Assembly: GCF_014836645.1 (NCBI RefSeq)
Contig: NZ_JACSQM010000004.1
Span: forward strand, 186,001-250,000
DNA length: 64,000 nucleotides
Origin: Fictibacillus norfolkensis
GTDB taxonomy: Bacteria; Bacillota; Bacilli; Bacillales; Fictibacillaceae
Direction of reading: 5' to 3'
The notes beneath the pieces are model-generated. The model made no database searches, was not told the DNA's origin, and was given only the letters and a program-made list of their open reading frames with translations. Positions 33,055 to 41,821 of this stretch are shown here, in pieces; the stretch's first letter is position 1; every line of letters begins with the position of its first letter. The translations under genes were made by a program, and so were the position numbers.

Positions 33055-33867
33055 ATGTCAACACAATTACAAACATCTGCTGATTTTATCCAATCAAAGC
33101 TTACTTCTGCTCCAAAAATAGGTTTGATCTTAGGCTCTGGGCTAGGAATCCTAGCTGAAGAAATTCAAAACCCGGTTATTATTCCATACTCAGATATTCC
33201 TGAATTTCCTGTTTCCACTGTTGAAGGTCACGCTGGTCAGCTTGTTATTGGTGAACTGGCTGGAAAACAAGTAGTAGCGATGCAAGGCCGTTTTCATTAT
33301 TACGAAGGATACTCTATGGAAAAAGTAACGTTTCCTGTTCGTGTGATGAAACTGATCGGTGTAGAAACAATCGTTGTAACGAACGCTGCAGGCGGCGTTA
33401 ACAAAGATTTCGAAGCTGGAGACCTTATGCTGATCACAGATCATATCAATAACTTTGGTAACAATCCGCTGATCGGTGCTAATGATGATTCGTTTGGCGT
33501 TCGTTTTCCAGATATGAGTGAAGCTTACACGTTGTCTCTGCAAGACGTTGCAAGAGGTGTAGCAAAAGACTTAAACATCTCATTAAAAGAAGGTGTTTAC
33601 GCAGGTAACACAGGTCCTTCATACGAAACGCCAGCAGAAGTAAGAATGCTTCGTGTTTGGGGAGCAGATGCTGTTGGAATGTCTACGGTTCCAGAAGTGA
33701 TCATCGCACGTCATGCTGGAATGAAAGTACTTGGAATTTCATGTATTTCTAATATGGCAGCAGGTATCTTAGATCAGCCGTTAACACATGATGAGGTTAT
33801 GGAGACTACAGAGATGGTAAAATCCAATTTCCTTTCTTTAGTTAAAGGGATCGTTAAGGAAATCTAA
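33055..33867 (+). CDS. punA: Purine nucleoside phosphorylase (PunA/PupG type)
   Basis: A 270-residue trimeric-type phosphorylase for guanosine and inosine. LILGSGLGILAEEI is the phosphate-binding N-terminus; GRFHYYEGY, VTNAAGGVNKDFEAGDLM and the purine-binding GPSYETPAEVRMLRVWGADA follow. ATG 33055 is favoured (AAGGGGG 8 bp upstream) over an ATG two codons earlier that lies only 2 bp from it. It lies 24 bp after drm; the pdp gene follows 89 bp downstream. Confidence 0.94.
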   Translation: MSTQLQTSADFIQSKLTSAPKIGLILGSGLGILAEEIQNPVIIPYSDIPEFPVSTVEGHAGQLVIGELAGKQVVAMQGRFHYYEGYSMEKVTFPVRVMKLIGVETIVVTNAAGGVNKDFEAGDLMLITDHINNFGNNPLIGANDDSFGVRFPDMSEAYTLSLQDVARGVAKDLNISLKEGVYAGNTGPSYETPAEVRMLRVWGADAVGMSTVPEVIIARHAGMKVLGISCISNMAAGILDQPLTHDEVMETTEMVKSNFLSLVKGIVKEI

Positions 33868-33956
33868 CAGTTCAGTAGAATAGATTACAAAGTATTTTAA
33901 TTAACTTTTTAAAAAAATCTTCATATGTAAAGTGATAAGAAAGTGGTGCTATTAAT

Positions 33957-35261
33957 ATGAGAATGGTTGACTTGATTCAAAAAAAGCGTGATGGAAAAGA
34001 ACTAACAAAAGCAGAGATCGATTTTATTATTCAAAATTATACAAACGGTGATATTCCGGACTATCAAATGTCTGCATTTGCAATGGCTGTATATTTTAAA
34101 GATATGACGACTGAAGAGCGCGCGCATTTAACTATGGCGATGGTTGAGTCAGGTGATCAAATTGACCTTTCTGCGATCGAAGGGATTAAAGTAGACAAGC
34201 ACTCAACAGGTGGTGTTGGTGATACAACGACTCTTGTGCTAGCTCCTCTAGTTGCTGCGCTTGATGTGCCTGTAGCGAAAATGTCCGGAAGAGGACTTGG
34301 CCATACAGGTGGAACGATCGACAAATTGGAAGCTGTACCTGGGTTCCACGTTGAGATCGACAACCAAGAATTTATTGACCTTGTAAATAAAAATAAACTT
34401 GCTGTTATCGGACAAAGCGGAAACCTGACACCAGCTGATAAAAAGCTGTATGGTCTTCGAGACGTAACGGCAACGGTTAACTCTATCCCATTGATCGCGA
34501 GCTCGATCATGAGTAAAAAGATCGCAGCTGGTGCTGATGCAATCGTCCTTGATGTAAAAACAGGTGCGGGAGCATTCATGAAAACACCAGAAGAAGCGGA
34601 AGAATTAGCTAACGCAATGGTGAAAATCGGTAATGCGGTAGGACGTAACACGATGGCTGTTATCTCTGATATGAGCCAGCCTCTAGGTCTTGCGATCGGA
34701 AATGCTCTAGAGATCAAAGAAGCAATCGATACGCTTAATGGTAAAGGACCAAAAGATCTTGAAGAACTTTGCTTAACTTTAGGTTCTCACATGGTGTATC
34801 TTGCGAAAAAAGCAGATTCACTCGAACAAGCACGTGAGATGCTAAAAGAAGTAATCGCTTCTGGAAAAGCTCTTGAAACATTAAAAGTGTTCTTAAAAGC
34901 TCAAGGTGGAGACGAATCAGTGGTTGATCATCCAGAAAGAATGCCTCAAGCTGCACATACATTTGAGTTAGCTGCAGATGAAGAAGGCTATGTTTCTGAA
35001 ATTGTTGCAGATGAGATTGGTACAGCAGCAATGATCTTAGGTGCAGGTCGTGCAACGAAAGAATCTGAGATCGATCTAGCTGTTGGTTTAATGCTTAACA
35101 AAAAAGTGGGTGACCAAGTTTCTAAAGGGGATTCACTTGTAACCATCTACAGCAATACTGAAAATGTAGAAGAAGTGAAGAAGAAAATCCGTGATGCTTA
35201 TACGATCTCGAAAGATGCTGTAGAAGCTCCACCGCTTGTTTATAAAGAGATTAAGAAATAA
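33957..35261 (+). CDS. pdp: Pyrimidine-nucleoside phosphorylase
   Basis: A 434-residue class II nucleoside phosphorylase (thymidine/uridine). The family signature [16 protein letters not shown] is intact, as are [38 protein letters not shown] and [14 protein letters not shown] 33957 follows GTGGTG; the second ATG at 33963 is an alternative. In B. subtilis pdp is in the dra-nupC-pdp operon; here it follows drm-punA, joining purine and pyrimidine salvage. A terminator ends the run. Confidence 0.94.
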   Translation: MRMVDLIQKKRDGKELTKAEIDFIIQNYTNGDIPDYQMSAFAMAVYFKDMTTEERAHLTMAMVESGDQIDLSAIEGIKVDKHSTGGVGDTTTLVLAPLVAALDVPVAKMSGRGLGHTGGTIDKLEAVPGFHVEIDNQEFIDLVNKNKLAVIGQSGNLTPADKKLYGLRDVTATVNSIPLIASSIMSKKIAAGADAIVLDVKTGAGAFMKTPEEAEELANAMVKIGNAVGRNTMAVISDMSQPLGLAIGNALEIKEAIDTLNGKGPKDLEELCLTLGSHMVYLAKKADSLEQAREMLKEVIASGKALETLKVFLKAQGGDESVVDHPERMPQAAHTFELAADEEGYVSEIVADEIGTAAMILGAGRATKESEIDLAVGLMLNKKVGDQVSKGDSLVTIYSNTENVEEVKKKIRDAYTISKDAVEAPPLVYKEIKK

Positions 35262-35272
35262 TGAATACCAAA

Positions 35273-35312
35273 AATGGCCCAAGAGTTATTACTCTAGGGT
35301 CATTTTTTTGTT
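35273..35312 (+). terminator. Terminator after pdp
   Basis: ATGGCCCAAGAGT pairs with ACTCTAGGGTCAT (one G-T pair, one mismatch), followed by seven Ts. Confidence 0.75.
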
Positions 35313-35343
35313 TTCTCGAACATCGAAATGCTTGGAAGATCCG

Positions 35344-35373
35344 GTATAAAGTGAAAAAATATGGAAAAAATAA
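35344..35373 (+). promoter_or_regulatory. Candidate SigF-type promoter of dacF
   Basis: GTATA (35344-35348) and, after 14 bp, GGAAAAAATA (35363-35372) resemble the SigF pattern GYATA/GGNNANANTA. B. subtilis dacF is transcribed in the forespore. Confidence 0.45.
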
Positions 35374-35397
35374 AACTATATGAATGGAGGGAACTGT

Positions 35398-36570
35398 ATG
35401 AAAGGCGTTATTTCAGGTCTACTAAGTATTTGTTTGCTGGCTTCTTTTTCAATCCCAAAAGCGGAGGCAGCAGAAAAAGCAAAGGAAAAAATAAAGCTTG
35501 CAGAACAGAGCCACTCGGCCATTTTAATGGAGCAAGATAGTGGGAGTGTGCTATTCGAAAAGAATAGCCATGAGAAGCTGCCGCCGGCGAGCATGACCAA
35601 AATCATGACGATGATATTAATCATGGAAGCCATCGATAAAGGCAAGATCAGCTGGAACGATAAGATTCGTGTAAGTGAATATGCCGCAAGCATGGGTGGA
35701 TCTCAAATCTTCCTTGAACCAGGTGAAGAGATGCGTGTAGAAGACATGGTGAAAGGAATAGCGATCGGAAGCGCGAACGATGCTTCAGTTGCTATGGCAG
35801 AACATATCGCTGGATCTGTTGAATCCTTTGTGAATCGTATGAACGATAAAGCGAAACAACTCGATTTAAATGATACGTTCTTTAAGAATCCGACAGGGCT
35901 TCCTGCTGCAGGTCATTATACGTCTGCTCATGATATGGCACTTATGGGAAAAGAGCTTCTTAAGCATGAGGAAGTTACAAAGTTCACAGGACTTTATGAA
36001 GATTATTTAAGAGAAGAAACAGAAAAGAAATTTTGGCTTGTTAATACGAACAGACTTGTTAAGTTCTATCCAGGGGTAGATGGGTTGAAAACGGGATTCA
36101 CGAACGAAGCTAAGTATTGCTTAACTGCTACTGCCAACAAGAACGGGATGAGAGTCATCGCTGTTGTTATGGGAGCACCTTCTCCTAAAGACAGAAACGC
36201 TCAAGTTACTTCGATGCTTGATTATGCTTTTACACAGTTTTCAACGAAAAAACTTTATGCAAGACATGAGATTGTAAAAGAAGTTAAAGTACAAAAAGCG
36301 GAAAAGGCAAAACTTCCTGTTGTTACTTCAGAACACATTTCACTGTTATTGAAAAAGGGTGAGACAGCGAAAAAAGTGAAAATGGAAGTAAATGTAGACA
36401 AAGATTTGAAATTACCTGTAAAAAAGGGACAGCAGATCGGTTCTTTAAAAATTTTTAACGGGAACAAGCTGATTACAGAAAGTCCTGTGTTAGCTTCAGA
36501 GACGGTAAAAAAAGCATCTTGGTGGAAACTTTTCAAACGAACAGCAGGACAAATGTCAAAATCCTCATGA
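35398..36570 (+). CDS. dacF: D-alanyl-D-alanine carboxypeptidase DacF (sporulation PBP)
   Basis: A 390-residue penicillin-binding protein that trims the terminal D-Ala of peptidoglycan stem peptides, with a role in spore cortex cross-linking. A signal peptide ([17 protein letters not shown]..., cleavage near KAEA-A) exports it. Catalytic motifs are SMTK (SxxK) in [11 protein letters not shown], the SAN (SxN) in [13 protein letters not shown] and KTG in [11 protein letters not shown]. The C-terminal beta-domain (PBP5_C) and amphipathic tail ([12 protein letters not shown]) anchor it to the membrane. ATG 35398 follows GGAGGGAACTGT. It precedes spoIIA as in B. subtilis. Confidence 0.93.
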   Translation: MKGVISGLLSICLLASFSIPKAEAAEKAKEKIKLAEQSHSAILMEQDSGSVLFEKNSHEKLPPASMTKIMTMILIMEAIDKGKISWNDKIRVSEYAASMGGSQIFLEPGEEMRVEDMVKGIAIGSANDASVAMAEHIAGSVESFVNRMNDKAKQLDLNDTFFKNPTGLPAAGHYTSAHDMALMGKELLKHEEVTKFTGLYEDYLREETEKKFWLVNTNRLVKFYPGVDGLKTGFTNEAKYCLTATANKNGMRVIAVVMGAPSPKDRNAQVTSMLDYAFTQFSTKKLYARHEIVKEVKVQKAEKAKLPVVTSEHISLLLKKGETAKKVKMEVNVDKDLKLPVKKGQQIGSLKIFNGNKLITESPVLASETVKKASWWKLFKRTAGQMSKSS

Positions 36571-36595
36571 CTTTAATGATTTCTTGACAGTTATA

Positions 36596-36644
36596 GGCGA
36601 ATTCCCACTAGTTTTGTCAAGAGTGAAGGAATTCGTCTTTTTTT
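36596..36644 (+). terminator. Terminator after dacF, overlapping the spoIIA promoter
   Basis: GGCGAATTCCCACT (36596-36609) pairs with AGTG-AA-GGAATTCGTC (36622-36637) with a 2-base bulge, followed by seven Ts. The right arm shares bases with the -35 of the SigH promoter. Confidence 0.8.
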
Positions 36645-36651
36645 ATAGAAA
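36627..36651 (+). promoter_or_regulatory. Probable SigH promoter of the spoIIA operon
   Basis: AGGAATT (36627-36633), 11 bp, then ATAGAAA (36645-36651) fits the SigH pattern RNAGGAWWW-N11/12-RNNGAAT apart from the last base. The spoIIA operon of B. subtilis uses SigH, and the start codon is 35 bp downstream. Confidence 0.65.
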
Positions 36652-36685
36652 ATTCACGTTATCCAAAAAAGAAGGAGAGGATAGC

Positions 36686-37036
36686 GTGGGATTAGCTGTC
36701 AATTTGGAACTTAAACACACCGTATTATGCATCCGTTTAGATGGAGAACTTGATCACCATACAGCAGACATGCTTCGGTCACAAGTTGAAGAATATTTGA
36801 GGAAACATACGGTAAACCATATTGTCTTAAATTTAGAAGGTTTGAGTTTCATGGATAGTTCAGGTTTAGGCGTTATACTAGGGCGTTATAAGCAGATCAA
36901 AAGTCAGAATGGTGAGATGGTGGTATGCGCCATATCTCCAGCGGTAAAACGTCTTTTTGAGATGTCAGGGCTGTTTAAGATTATCAAGCTTGAAGAAGAT
37001 GAAGAGCTTGCCCTTCAGGCTTTGGGGGTGGCTTAA
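36686..37036 (+). CDS. spoIIAA: Anti-sigma F factor antagonist SpoIIAA
   Basis: A 116-residue STAS-domain protein that frees SigF by binding Spo[24 protein letters not shown] holds the phosphorylated serine (Ser58, numbering from the chosen start), and the unphosphorylated form is produced by SpoIIE in the forespore. The start is GTG 36686 (SLGID-like N-terminus of B. subtilis), 5 bp after GAAGGAGAGG; the longer in-frame opening would begin inside the terminator hairpin. It is first in spoIIAA-AB-sigF; spoIIAB begins 1 bp after its stop codon. Confidence 0.95.
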   Translation: MGLAVNLELKHTVLCIRLDGELDHHTADMLRSQVEEYLRKHTVNHIVLNLEGLSFMDSSGLGVILGRYKQIKSQNGEMVVCAISPAVKRLFEMSGLFKIIKLEEDEELALQALGVA

Positions 37037-37037
37037 A

Positions 37038-37478
37038 ATGAGAAATGAGATGAAGATTCAGTTTTCAGCGTTAAGTCAGAATGAATCCTTCGCACGTGTG
37101 ACGGTTGCTGCGTTTATCGCTCAGATCGATCCAACAGTTGATGAACTGACAGAGATCAAGACCGTTGTATCTGAAGCGGTGACGAACGCGATCATTCACG
37201 GATACGAGAACAAAGCAACTGGCATGGTTTATATTGAAGCCGCTATTGAAGAAGATACGATCCACCTCACGATTCGTGACGAAGGATTAGGGATTCGTGA
37301 TCTTGATGAAGCAAGGCAGCCGTTATATACGTCCAAGCCAGAACTAGAACGCTCAGGTATGGGTTTTACGATCATGGAGAATTTTATGGATAGTGTAGAA
37401 GTCATCTCAGAACCGTCTTACGGCACTACGATTCATTTGACAAAATACTTGACCAAAAATAAAGCAATGTGTAATTAA
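37038..37478 (+). CDS. spoIIAB: Anti-sigma F factor / kinase SpoIIAB
   Basis: A 146-residue GHKL-fold kinase that holds SigF inactive and phosphorylates SpoIIAA. ATP-binding boxes are visible: N-box [14 protein letters not shown]1 [10 protein letters not shown] and G2 [13 protein letters not shown] 37038 begins 1 bp after the spoIIAA stop, consistent with translational coupling that keeps the two proteins near-equal. ORF length equals the B. subtilis protein (146). Confidence 0.96.
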   Translation: MRNEMKIQFSALSQNESFARVTVAAFIAQIDPTVDELTEIKTVVSEAVTNAIIHGYENKATGMVYIEAAIEEDTIHLTIRDEGLGIRDLDEARQPLYTSKPELERSGMGFTIMENFMDSVEVISEPSYGTTIHLTKYLTKNKAMCN

Positions 37479-37490
37479 GGGAGTATGTCT

Positions 37491-38249
37491 ATGGATGTCG
37501 AGGTGAAAGGCAGCAAAAGTGAACCGTTTCTTAAGGATGAAGAGATTAAGCGATTGATCAAACAGAGTCAGGAAGGAGATCAGTCAGCCCGTGATACGAT
37601 CGTTGAAAAGAACATGCGGCTTGTCTGGTCTGTGGTTCAGCGCTTTTTAAACAGAGGTTATGAAGCAGATGACCTTTTTCAAATCGGCTCTATCGGGCTG
37701 TTAAAATCTGTTGATAAATTTGATCTTTCTTATGATGTTAGGTTCTCTACCTATGCAGTGCCTATGATCATCGGTGAGATACAGCGGTTCATCAGGGATG
37801 ATGGAACGGTTAAAGTCAGCAGATCATTAAAAGAGACCGGTAACAAAGTGCGTAAAGCTAAAGATGAGCTATCGAAATCACTTGGGAGAACACCTACCAT
37901 TTCAGAAGTAGCAGAATTTCTAGAGATCGCAATAGAAGATGTAATCATGGCTCAGGATGCTGTACGAGCACCACAGTCGATTCATGAAACTGTTTATGAA
38001 AATGACGGTGATCCCATTACGTTACTAGACCAAATTTCCGATCATTCGGATAATAAGTGGTTCGATAAGATCGCGTTAAAAGATATTATGGATAAACTTG
38101 ATGAGAGAGAGCGGCTGATTGTTTATTTAAGATATTTTAAAGATCAAACACAATCCGAAGTAGCCGACCGGCTGGCCATTTCTCAAGTACAGGTATCCAG
38201 GCTCGAAAAGAAAATATTATTATTTATGAAAAACCAGATGGAGACTTAA
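37491..38249 (+). CDS. sigF: RNA polymerase sigma-F factor (forespore)
   Basis: A 252-residue sigma-70-family factor that starts forespore gene expression after asymmetric division. Region 2 contains EKNMRLVWSVVQRFLNRGYE, DLFQIGSIGLLKSVDKFDLS and FSTYAVPMIIGEIQRF; region 4 has the HTH QSEVADRLAISQVQVSRLEK. ATG 37491 (MDVEVKG, like B. subtilis MDVEVK) lies 7 bp after AAGGGAG; the ATG two codons earlier is too close. Last gene of spoIIA; a terminator follows, so spoVAA has its own promoter. Confidence 0.96.
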   Translation: MDVEVKGSKSEPFLKDEEIKRLIKQSQEGDQSARDTIVEKNMRLVWSVVQRFLNRGYEADDLFQIGSIGLLKSVDKFDLSYDVRFSTYAVPMIIGEIQRFIRDDGTVKVSRSLKETGNKVRKAKDELSKSLGRTPTISEVAEFLEIAIEDVIMAQDAVRAPQSIHETVYENDGDPITLLDQISDHSDNKWFDKIALKDIMDKLDERERLIVYLRYFKDQTQSEVADRLAISQVQVSRLEKKILLFMKNQMET

Positions 38250-38268
38250 ACGTCCTATCTGGTTTTTT
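38229..38268 (+). terminator. Terminator of the spoIIA operon
   Basis: AAAACCAGAT (38230-38239) pairs with ATCTGGTTTT (38257-38266), with an inner GAC/GTC and a T-run; the sigF stop is in the loop. Confidence 0.85.
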
Positions 38269-38308
38269 GTTTGCTGTTTTTGCAAAAGATGTCGCTCTTT
38301 GAGAGATA

Positions 38309-38437
38309 GCTGATTTCCGCTCCAGGTTGCACGCTTTCCATGGGGCGAACGGTGAGCCTCCTGCCGCTTTGCGCCATTAGGAGTCTCCACCTGCACGCTC
38401 GTCCCATAGGAGTCGGCATCCTTCCGCTCCAATCAAC
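38309..38437 (-). repeat. Intergenic palindromic repeat, copy R2
   Basis: A 129-bp near-full-length copy in inverse orientation: it opens GCTGATTTCCGCTCCAGG and closes CTTCCGCTCCAATCAAC. Core words GGTGAGCCTCCTGCCGC, TTGCGCC and GCTCGTCCC match copies R4 and R7. It starts the 1-kb gene-free stretch between sigF and spoVAA. Confidence 0.85.
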
Positions 38438-38603
38438 TTTCAATGAAGTAGAAAAAAGCATTTAAAAGCAAAACGTTTAGAAAAAGCCTTTTATTCAGGC
38501 GTTACATCAAGAGGCTTGGTTCAAGATTATTGATCTTTAGTATTAATTCATAAATTAAAGTTTCTACAGCTTTTAGCATTACCTATAACATCACTGATTA
38601 AGT
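38438..38603. repeat. Spacer S1 of the duplicated repeat composite
   Basis: A 166-bp AT-rich spacer. GCCTTTTATTCA, TTAAAGTTTC, TTACCTA and CACTGATTA recur in the same order in S2 (38886-39019), so the two are copies. It ends in GTTGAAAGGAGTGAAAG (38604 on), a decayed start of another plus-oriented repeat. Confidence 0.7.
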
Positions 38604-38749
38604 TGAAAGGAGTGAAAGATGAACTTCTACCGCTATCATTACTAAAAGTCTACACTAGTCTTAGCCCTTCGAGATTAAAGGTGAACAGTTAAGACTGCGC
38701 ATTCATATTCTCGGCCAATTTTGCTTAACTAGCCACTTTTATTTTTTGG

Positions 38750-38885
38750 ACTGTCTTGTCCGCTTCAAGGTTCTATTCTTACTCCTCTCCCTAGAAAGGT
38801 AATCCTTCCGAAGTGAGCTCCCTCTTCACACTTGCCTTGCAGAGTAGATTCTCATGTGGCAAGCAACTTTTGCGCTCCAATCAAC
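38750..38885 (-). repeat. Intergenic palindromic repeat, copy R3 (decayed)
   Basis: A worn inverse copy: TTGTCCGCTTCAAGG at the left and TGCGCTCCAATCAAC at the right still match the family ends; the middle has drifted. The 38620-38750 stretch before it is unassigned and holds only short inverted repeats (AGTCTTA/TAAGACT). Confidence 0.6.
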
Positions 38886-39019
38886 TTGTATAGGAAATGA
38901 AAAAGAAAATTTTAAAAGCCTTTTATTCACGAATTTAACCAAGAGTCTTCTGTACTTAAATTATGACTTTCAAACTAAAGTTTCAACATCCTTAGTGTTA
39001 CCTAAACTTCACTGATTAG
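38886..39019. repeat. Spacer S2 of the duplicated repeat composite
   Basis: A 134-bp spacer homologous to S1 with shared words AAGCCTTTTATTCA, CTAAAGTTTCAACA, GTGTTACCTAAAC and CACTGATTAG. It lies between R3 and R4, just as S1 lies between R2 and a decayed plus copy. Confidence 0.7.
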
Positions 39020-39146
39020 GTTGATTGTAGTGTAAGGTGCGAGACTCCTGCGGGACGAGCGGACAGGTGAGACACTTAGAGGCGCGAAGCGGCAAGTGGC
39101 TCACCGGTCGCCCCGCGGAAAGGGAGCACCTGAAACGGAGATCAAC
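39020..39146 (+). repeat. Intergenic palindromic repeat, copy R4 (best plus-strand copy)
   Basis: A 127-bp copy with GTTGATT (39020-39026) and (G)ATCAAC (39141-39146) at its ends. The whole element is an imperfect palindrome: GGTGC/GCACC, TGCGGG/CCCGCG and GGTGAG/CTCACC pair in order around the apex GGCGCGAAGC. No ribosome site or conserved protein goes with it. It lies 140 bp before spoVAA. Confidence 0.88.
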
Positions 39147-39288
39147 CACTTTCAGAGACATCAATGCAAAAAAAAGAACAGCTTTAATTTTCATGGTAGT
39201 TTTTGGATGGAGTTCAATGTGAGGCATGATAAGAATTCCATCATCGCATACTAAACACAAATGCGCTTAGAAAGAGGTGAAGTGAAAA

Positions 39289-39909
39289 TTGGATAAAACA
39301 GTATACCTGCGTATGCGTCAACGTGTACAGGTCATTCAGCATCAGAAAGTCTCGATCGGAGAAGTTGCACAAATTGTAGCATCTGATGAATTAGAAGAAG
39401 CCATCAAGGGATATATTATCCACGAAGTAACCCCTGAAGATAAGCATTTGATTGTGATAGATGTCATGCGTGTGATCGCTACGATTCAAAAGAAAAACCC
39501 TGGTTTAGATGTCCAAACCATCGGACCTGCACAATCGATTCTGGAGATTCAGATGCAGCAAAAAAAGCTGGCACCAGTGTATTTTGTCTTGGTGTGGCTT
39601 CTGCTTTTTACAGGCTCGGCTCTCGCGATCATGAATTTTCATGAAGATGTAAGCATGCAGCTTGTTCACCAAAAAATCTATTTCATGATTACGGGGCATT
39701 ATAAAGAGCAGCCTTTATTACTCCAGATTCCATATTCATTCGGTCTTGGTCTAGGCATGATTCTTTTCTTTAACCATCTTTTCAGAAAAAGACTTAACGA
39801 AGAACCAAGTCCTTTGGAAGTTGAGATGTTTAATTATCAGCAAGACCTTGATCAGTATGTAATCGTTCATGAAAACAAAGAAACAGAGAAGAAGATCGAT
39901 GGGAATTAA
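39289..39909 (+). CDS. spoVAA: Stage V sporulation protein AA
   Basis: A 206-residue membrane protein of the spore dipicolinic acid channel. The end LNEEPSPLEVEMFNYQQDLD and VWLLLFTGSALAIMNFHEDV are close to B. subtilis SpoVAA. It has a soluble N-terminal half and two or three membrane helices after residue 100. Translation begins at TTG 39289, 8 bp after AGAGGTG. It opens the seven-gene spoVA operon; a CATACTA (39247-39253) that could be a SigG -10 lies upstream, but I found no convincing -35. The repeats at 38.3-39.1 kb separate it from sigF. Confidence 0.93.
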   Translation: MDKTVYLRMRQRVQVIQHQKVSIGEVAQIVASDELEEAIKGYIIHEVTPEDKHLIVIDVMRVIATIQKKNPGLDVQTIGPAQSILEIQMQQKKLAPVYFVLVWLLLFTGSALAIMNFHEDVSMQLVHQKIYFMITGHYKEQPLLLQIPYSFGLGLGMILFFNHLFRKRLNEEPSPLEVEMFNYQQDLDQYVIVHENKETEKKIDGN

Positions 39910-40321
39910 AGTACTGCTCGTTGCCTTTATCGGTTTTGGTGGTGGAATAACAGTAGGCTCTGGTCTTGTCGCTCTAATAACGGTTCTTGGAATCGTACCT
40001 AGGCTGATGCAGCTCTCTAAAACGTATCGATACATCAGAGGTTATGAGTTGAGCATCATATTAGGTGCTGTAATCGGAGGTTGGATGAATTTAAGAAATA
40101 GTTCGATTGGGTTTCCAGCTTTCTTTTTAGTACCGATCGGTCTGTTTACCGGAATCTTCATTGGGATGTTAGCCGCAGCGTTAACAGAAGTATTGAACGT
40201 ACTTCCGATTCTTGCGAAAAGAGTAGGGTTCGGAGAGAAAATTATCATTATATTAATGGCGATTGTACTTGGGAAAATCTCAGGATCTTTGTTTCATTGG
40301 ATGTACTACATTAATCATTAA
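39899..40321 (+). CDS. spoVAB: Stage V sporulation protein AB
   Basis: A 140-residue polytopic membrane protein (four to five helices) with FIGFGGGITVGSGLVALITV and PRLMQLSKTYRYIRGYE typical of SpoVAB. It overlaps the end of spoVAA by 11 bp; ATG 39899 is preceded by AGAGAAGAAG. Part of the inner spore membrane complex for dipicolinate uptake and release; its exact task is unknown. Confidence 0.92.
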   Translation: MGIKVLLVAFIGFGGGITVGSGLVALITVLGIVPRLMQLSKTYRYIRGYELSIILGAVIGGWMNLRNSSIGFPAFFLVPIGLFTGIFIGMLAAALTEVLNVLPILAKRVGFGEKIIIILMAIVLGKISGSLFHWMYYINH

Positions 40322-40336
40322 GGATGTGATTGTACG

Positions 40337-40792
40337 ATGGCAACTAAAGAAGAACAGCAGGCATATGCCGAAAAAATTAAGTCGATACAGCCGAAACCTC
40401 CGTATGTTTTAAATTGTTTAAAAGCATTTTTTATAGGTGGGATCATCTGCACGATCGGTCAAGCGATTCAAATGTTTTATATGACTTACTTTAACTTCAC
40501 ACAAGAAACAGCAGGAAATCCGACTGTTGCTACGCTCATTCTAATCGCAGCACTATTAACAGGACTCGGAGTATACGATAAGATCGGTCAATTCGCTGGA
40601 GCAGGTTCTGTTGTGCCGGTAACTGGATTCGCTAACGCCGTTACGAGTGCGGCATTAGAACATAAAAGTGAAGGCCTTGTACTCGGAGTGGCTACAAATC
40701 TCTTCAAATTAGCTGGAGCTGTTATTGTGTTCGGAGCTGTTTCTGCCTACGTTTTCGGTATGATCCGCTACATCTTTCAGCACTTGACATAA
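40337..40792 (+). CDS. spoVAC: Stage V sporulation protein AC
   Basis: A 151-residue membrane protein with four helices; the family motif is FAGAGSVVPVTGFANAVTSA, shared with SpoVAE. SpoVAC of B. subtilis behaves as a mechanosensitive channel that helps release dipicolinate during germination. The N-terminal 30 residues (EEQQAYAEKIKSIQPKPPY) are cytoplasmic. ATG 40337 follows AAGGATGTGAT. It is 11 bp before spoVAD. Confidence 0.95.
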   Translation: MATKEEQQAYAEKIKSIQPKPPYVLNCLKAFFIGGIICTIGQAIQMFYMTYFNFTQETAGNPTVATLILIAALLTGLGVYDKIGQFAGAGSVVPVTGFANAVTSAALEHKSEGLVLGVATNLFKLAGAVIVFGAVSAYVFGMIRYIFQHLT

Positions 40793-40803
40793 GGAGTGAA
40801 GGC

Positions 40804-41820
40804 ATGAATTTATTAGGAAGACAAACATGGAAATTTGCAAATAACATTTACTTAAATGCTGCGGGTACAGCAGTAGGTCCGATGGAAAGCGAAGGACCAT
40901 TGGGCAGCTATTTTGATAAAACGTATAACAACCTTCATTGCGGACAAAAGAATTGGGAACTTGCTGAACGTCAGTTGATGGAAGATGCGATCAATGCTTG
41001 TTTGCACAAAGTAAAAATGAAGCCTGAAGATATCAATTTCTTGTTGGCAGGAGACTTGTTAAATCAGATTGTTTCGTCGAACTATACAGCCAGAGGAAAC
41101 GGAATACCCTTTCTAGGTGTGTTCGGGGCATGTTCAACATCAATGGAATCACTCGCATTAGGTGCAGCTTTAGTGGATGGCGGTTATGCGAATCGAATTG
41201 TAGCTGCAGTAAGTTCACACAATGCTACAGCTGAAAGACAGTTTAGATATCCTACCGAGTACGGCGGGCAGAAGCCGGATACAGCTACGTTTACTGTGAC
41301 AGGTGCAGGTGCTGCACTTGTGAGTAAAGAGGTCTCAGATATTAAGATCACGTCTGCAACGGTTGGAAAAGTAGTGGACTTAGGAATTAAAGATCCTTTT
41401 GATATGGGATCAGCGATGGCTCCAGCAGCTGCAGACACGATCGCGGCTCATTTTAAAGAGATGGACGTTCAACCAGATGAGTATGATTTAATCGCAACAG
41501 GTGATCTATCTGGAGTGGGTGCACCGATCGTTAAGATGTTATTAAAAGAGCAAGGTTATGATGTTTCAGACAATCATCGAGATTGTGGATTGATGATCTA
41601 TCGCAGCGGTCAGCAGGTTTTTGCTGGAGGCAGTGGATGTGCGTGTTCTGCCGTCGTTACGTACGGTTATATCTTAGACGAGATTCGAAAAGGCAATCTG
41701 AAGAAAGTTTTGATGGTCGCTACCGGAGCATTATTGAACCCGGTAATGGTTCAACAAAAAGAGAGTATTCCGACGGTTGCTCACGGCGTTGTTCTTGAGC
41801 GAGCGGAAGGAGGGCAATAA
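40804..41820 (+). CDS. spoVAD: Stage V sporulation protein AD (dipicolinate-binding)
   Basis: A 338-residue soluble protein with a thiolase/KAS-III-like fold that binds dipicolinic acid at the inner spore membrane. Visible motifs are [27 protein letters not shown] and [20 protein letters not shown]. It has lost catalytic function in known homologues. ATG 40804 follows AAGGAGTGAAGGC. It is followed 1 bp later by spoVAEB. Confidence 0.95.
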   Translation: MNLLGRQTWKFANNIYLNAAGTAVGPMESEGPLGSYFDKTYNNLHCGQKNWELAERQLMEDAINACLHKVKMKPEDINFLLAGDLLNQIVSSNYTARGNGIPFLGVFGACSTSMESLALGAALVDGGYANRIVAAVSSHNATAERQFRYPTEYGGQKPDTATFTVTGAGAALVSKEVSDIKITSATVGKVVDLGIKDPFDMGSAMAPAAADTIAAHFKEMDVQPDEYDLIATGDLSGVGAPIVKMLLKEQGYDVSDNHRDCGLMIYRSGQQVFAGGSGCACSAVVTYGYILDEIRKGNLKKVLMVATGALLNPVMVQQKESIPTVAHGVVLERAEGGQ

Positions 41821-41821
41821 G

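Noticed and set aside
36592..36620. CTTGACA/TGTCAAG inverted repeat in the dacF-spoIIAA gap
   Set aside because: A stronger overlapping hairpin with a T-run (36596-36644) explains the sequence better.
38604..38647. An AGGAG followed by a tiny frame (MNFYRYHY) and inverted repeats, resembling a leader peptide with an attenuator
   Set aside because: The first ~20 bp match the decayed plus-oriented repeat end, no gene lies within 600 bp downstream and the peptide has no run of one amino acid.
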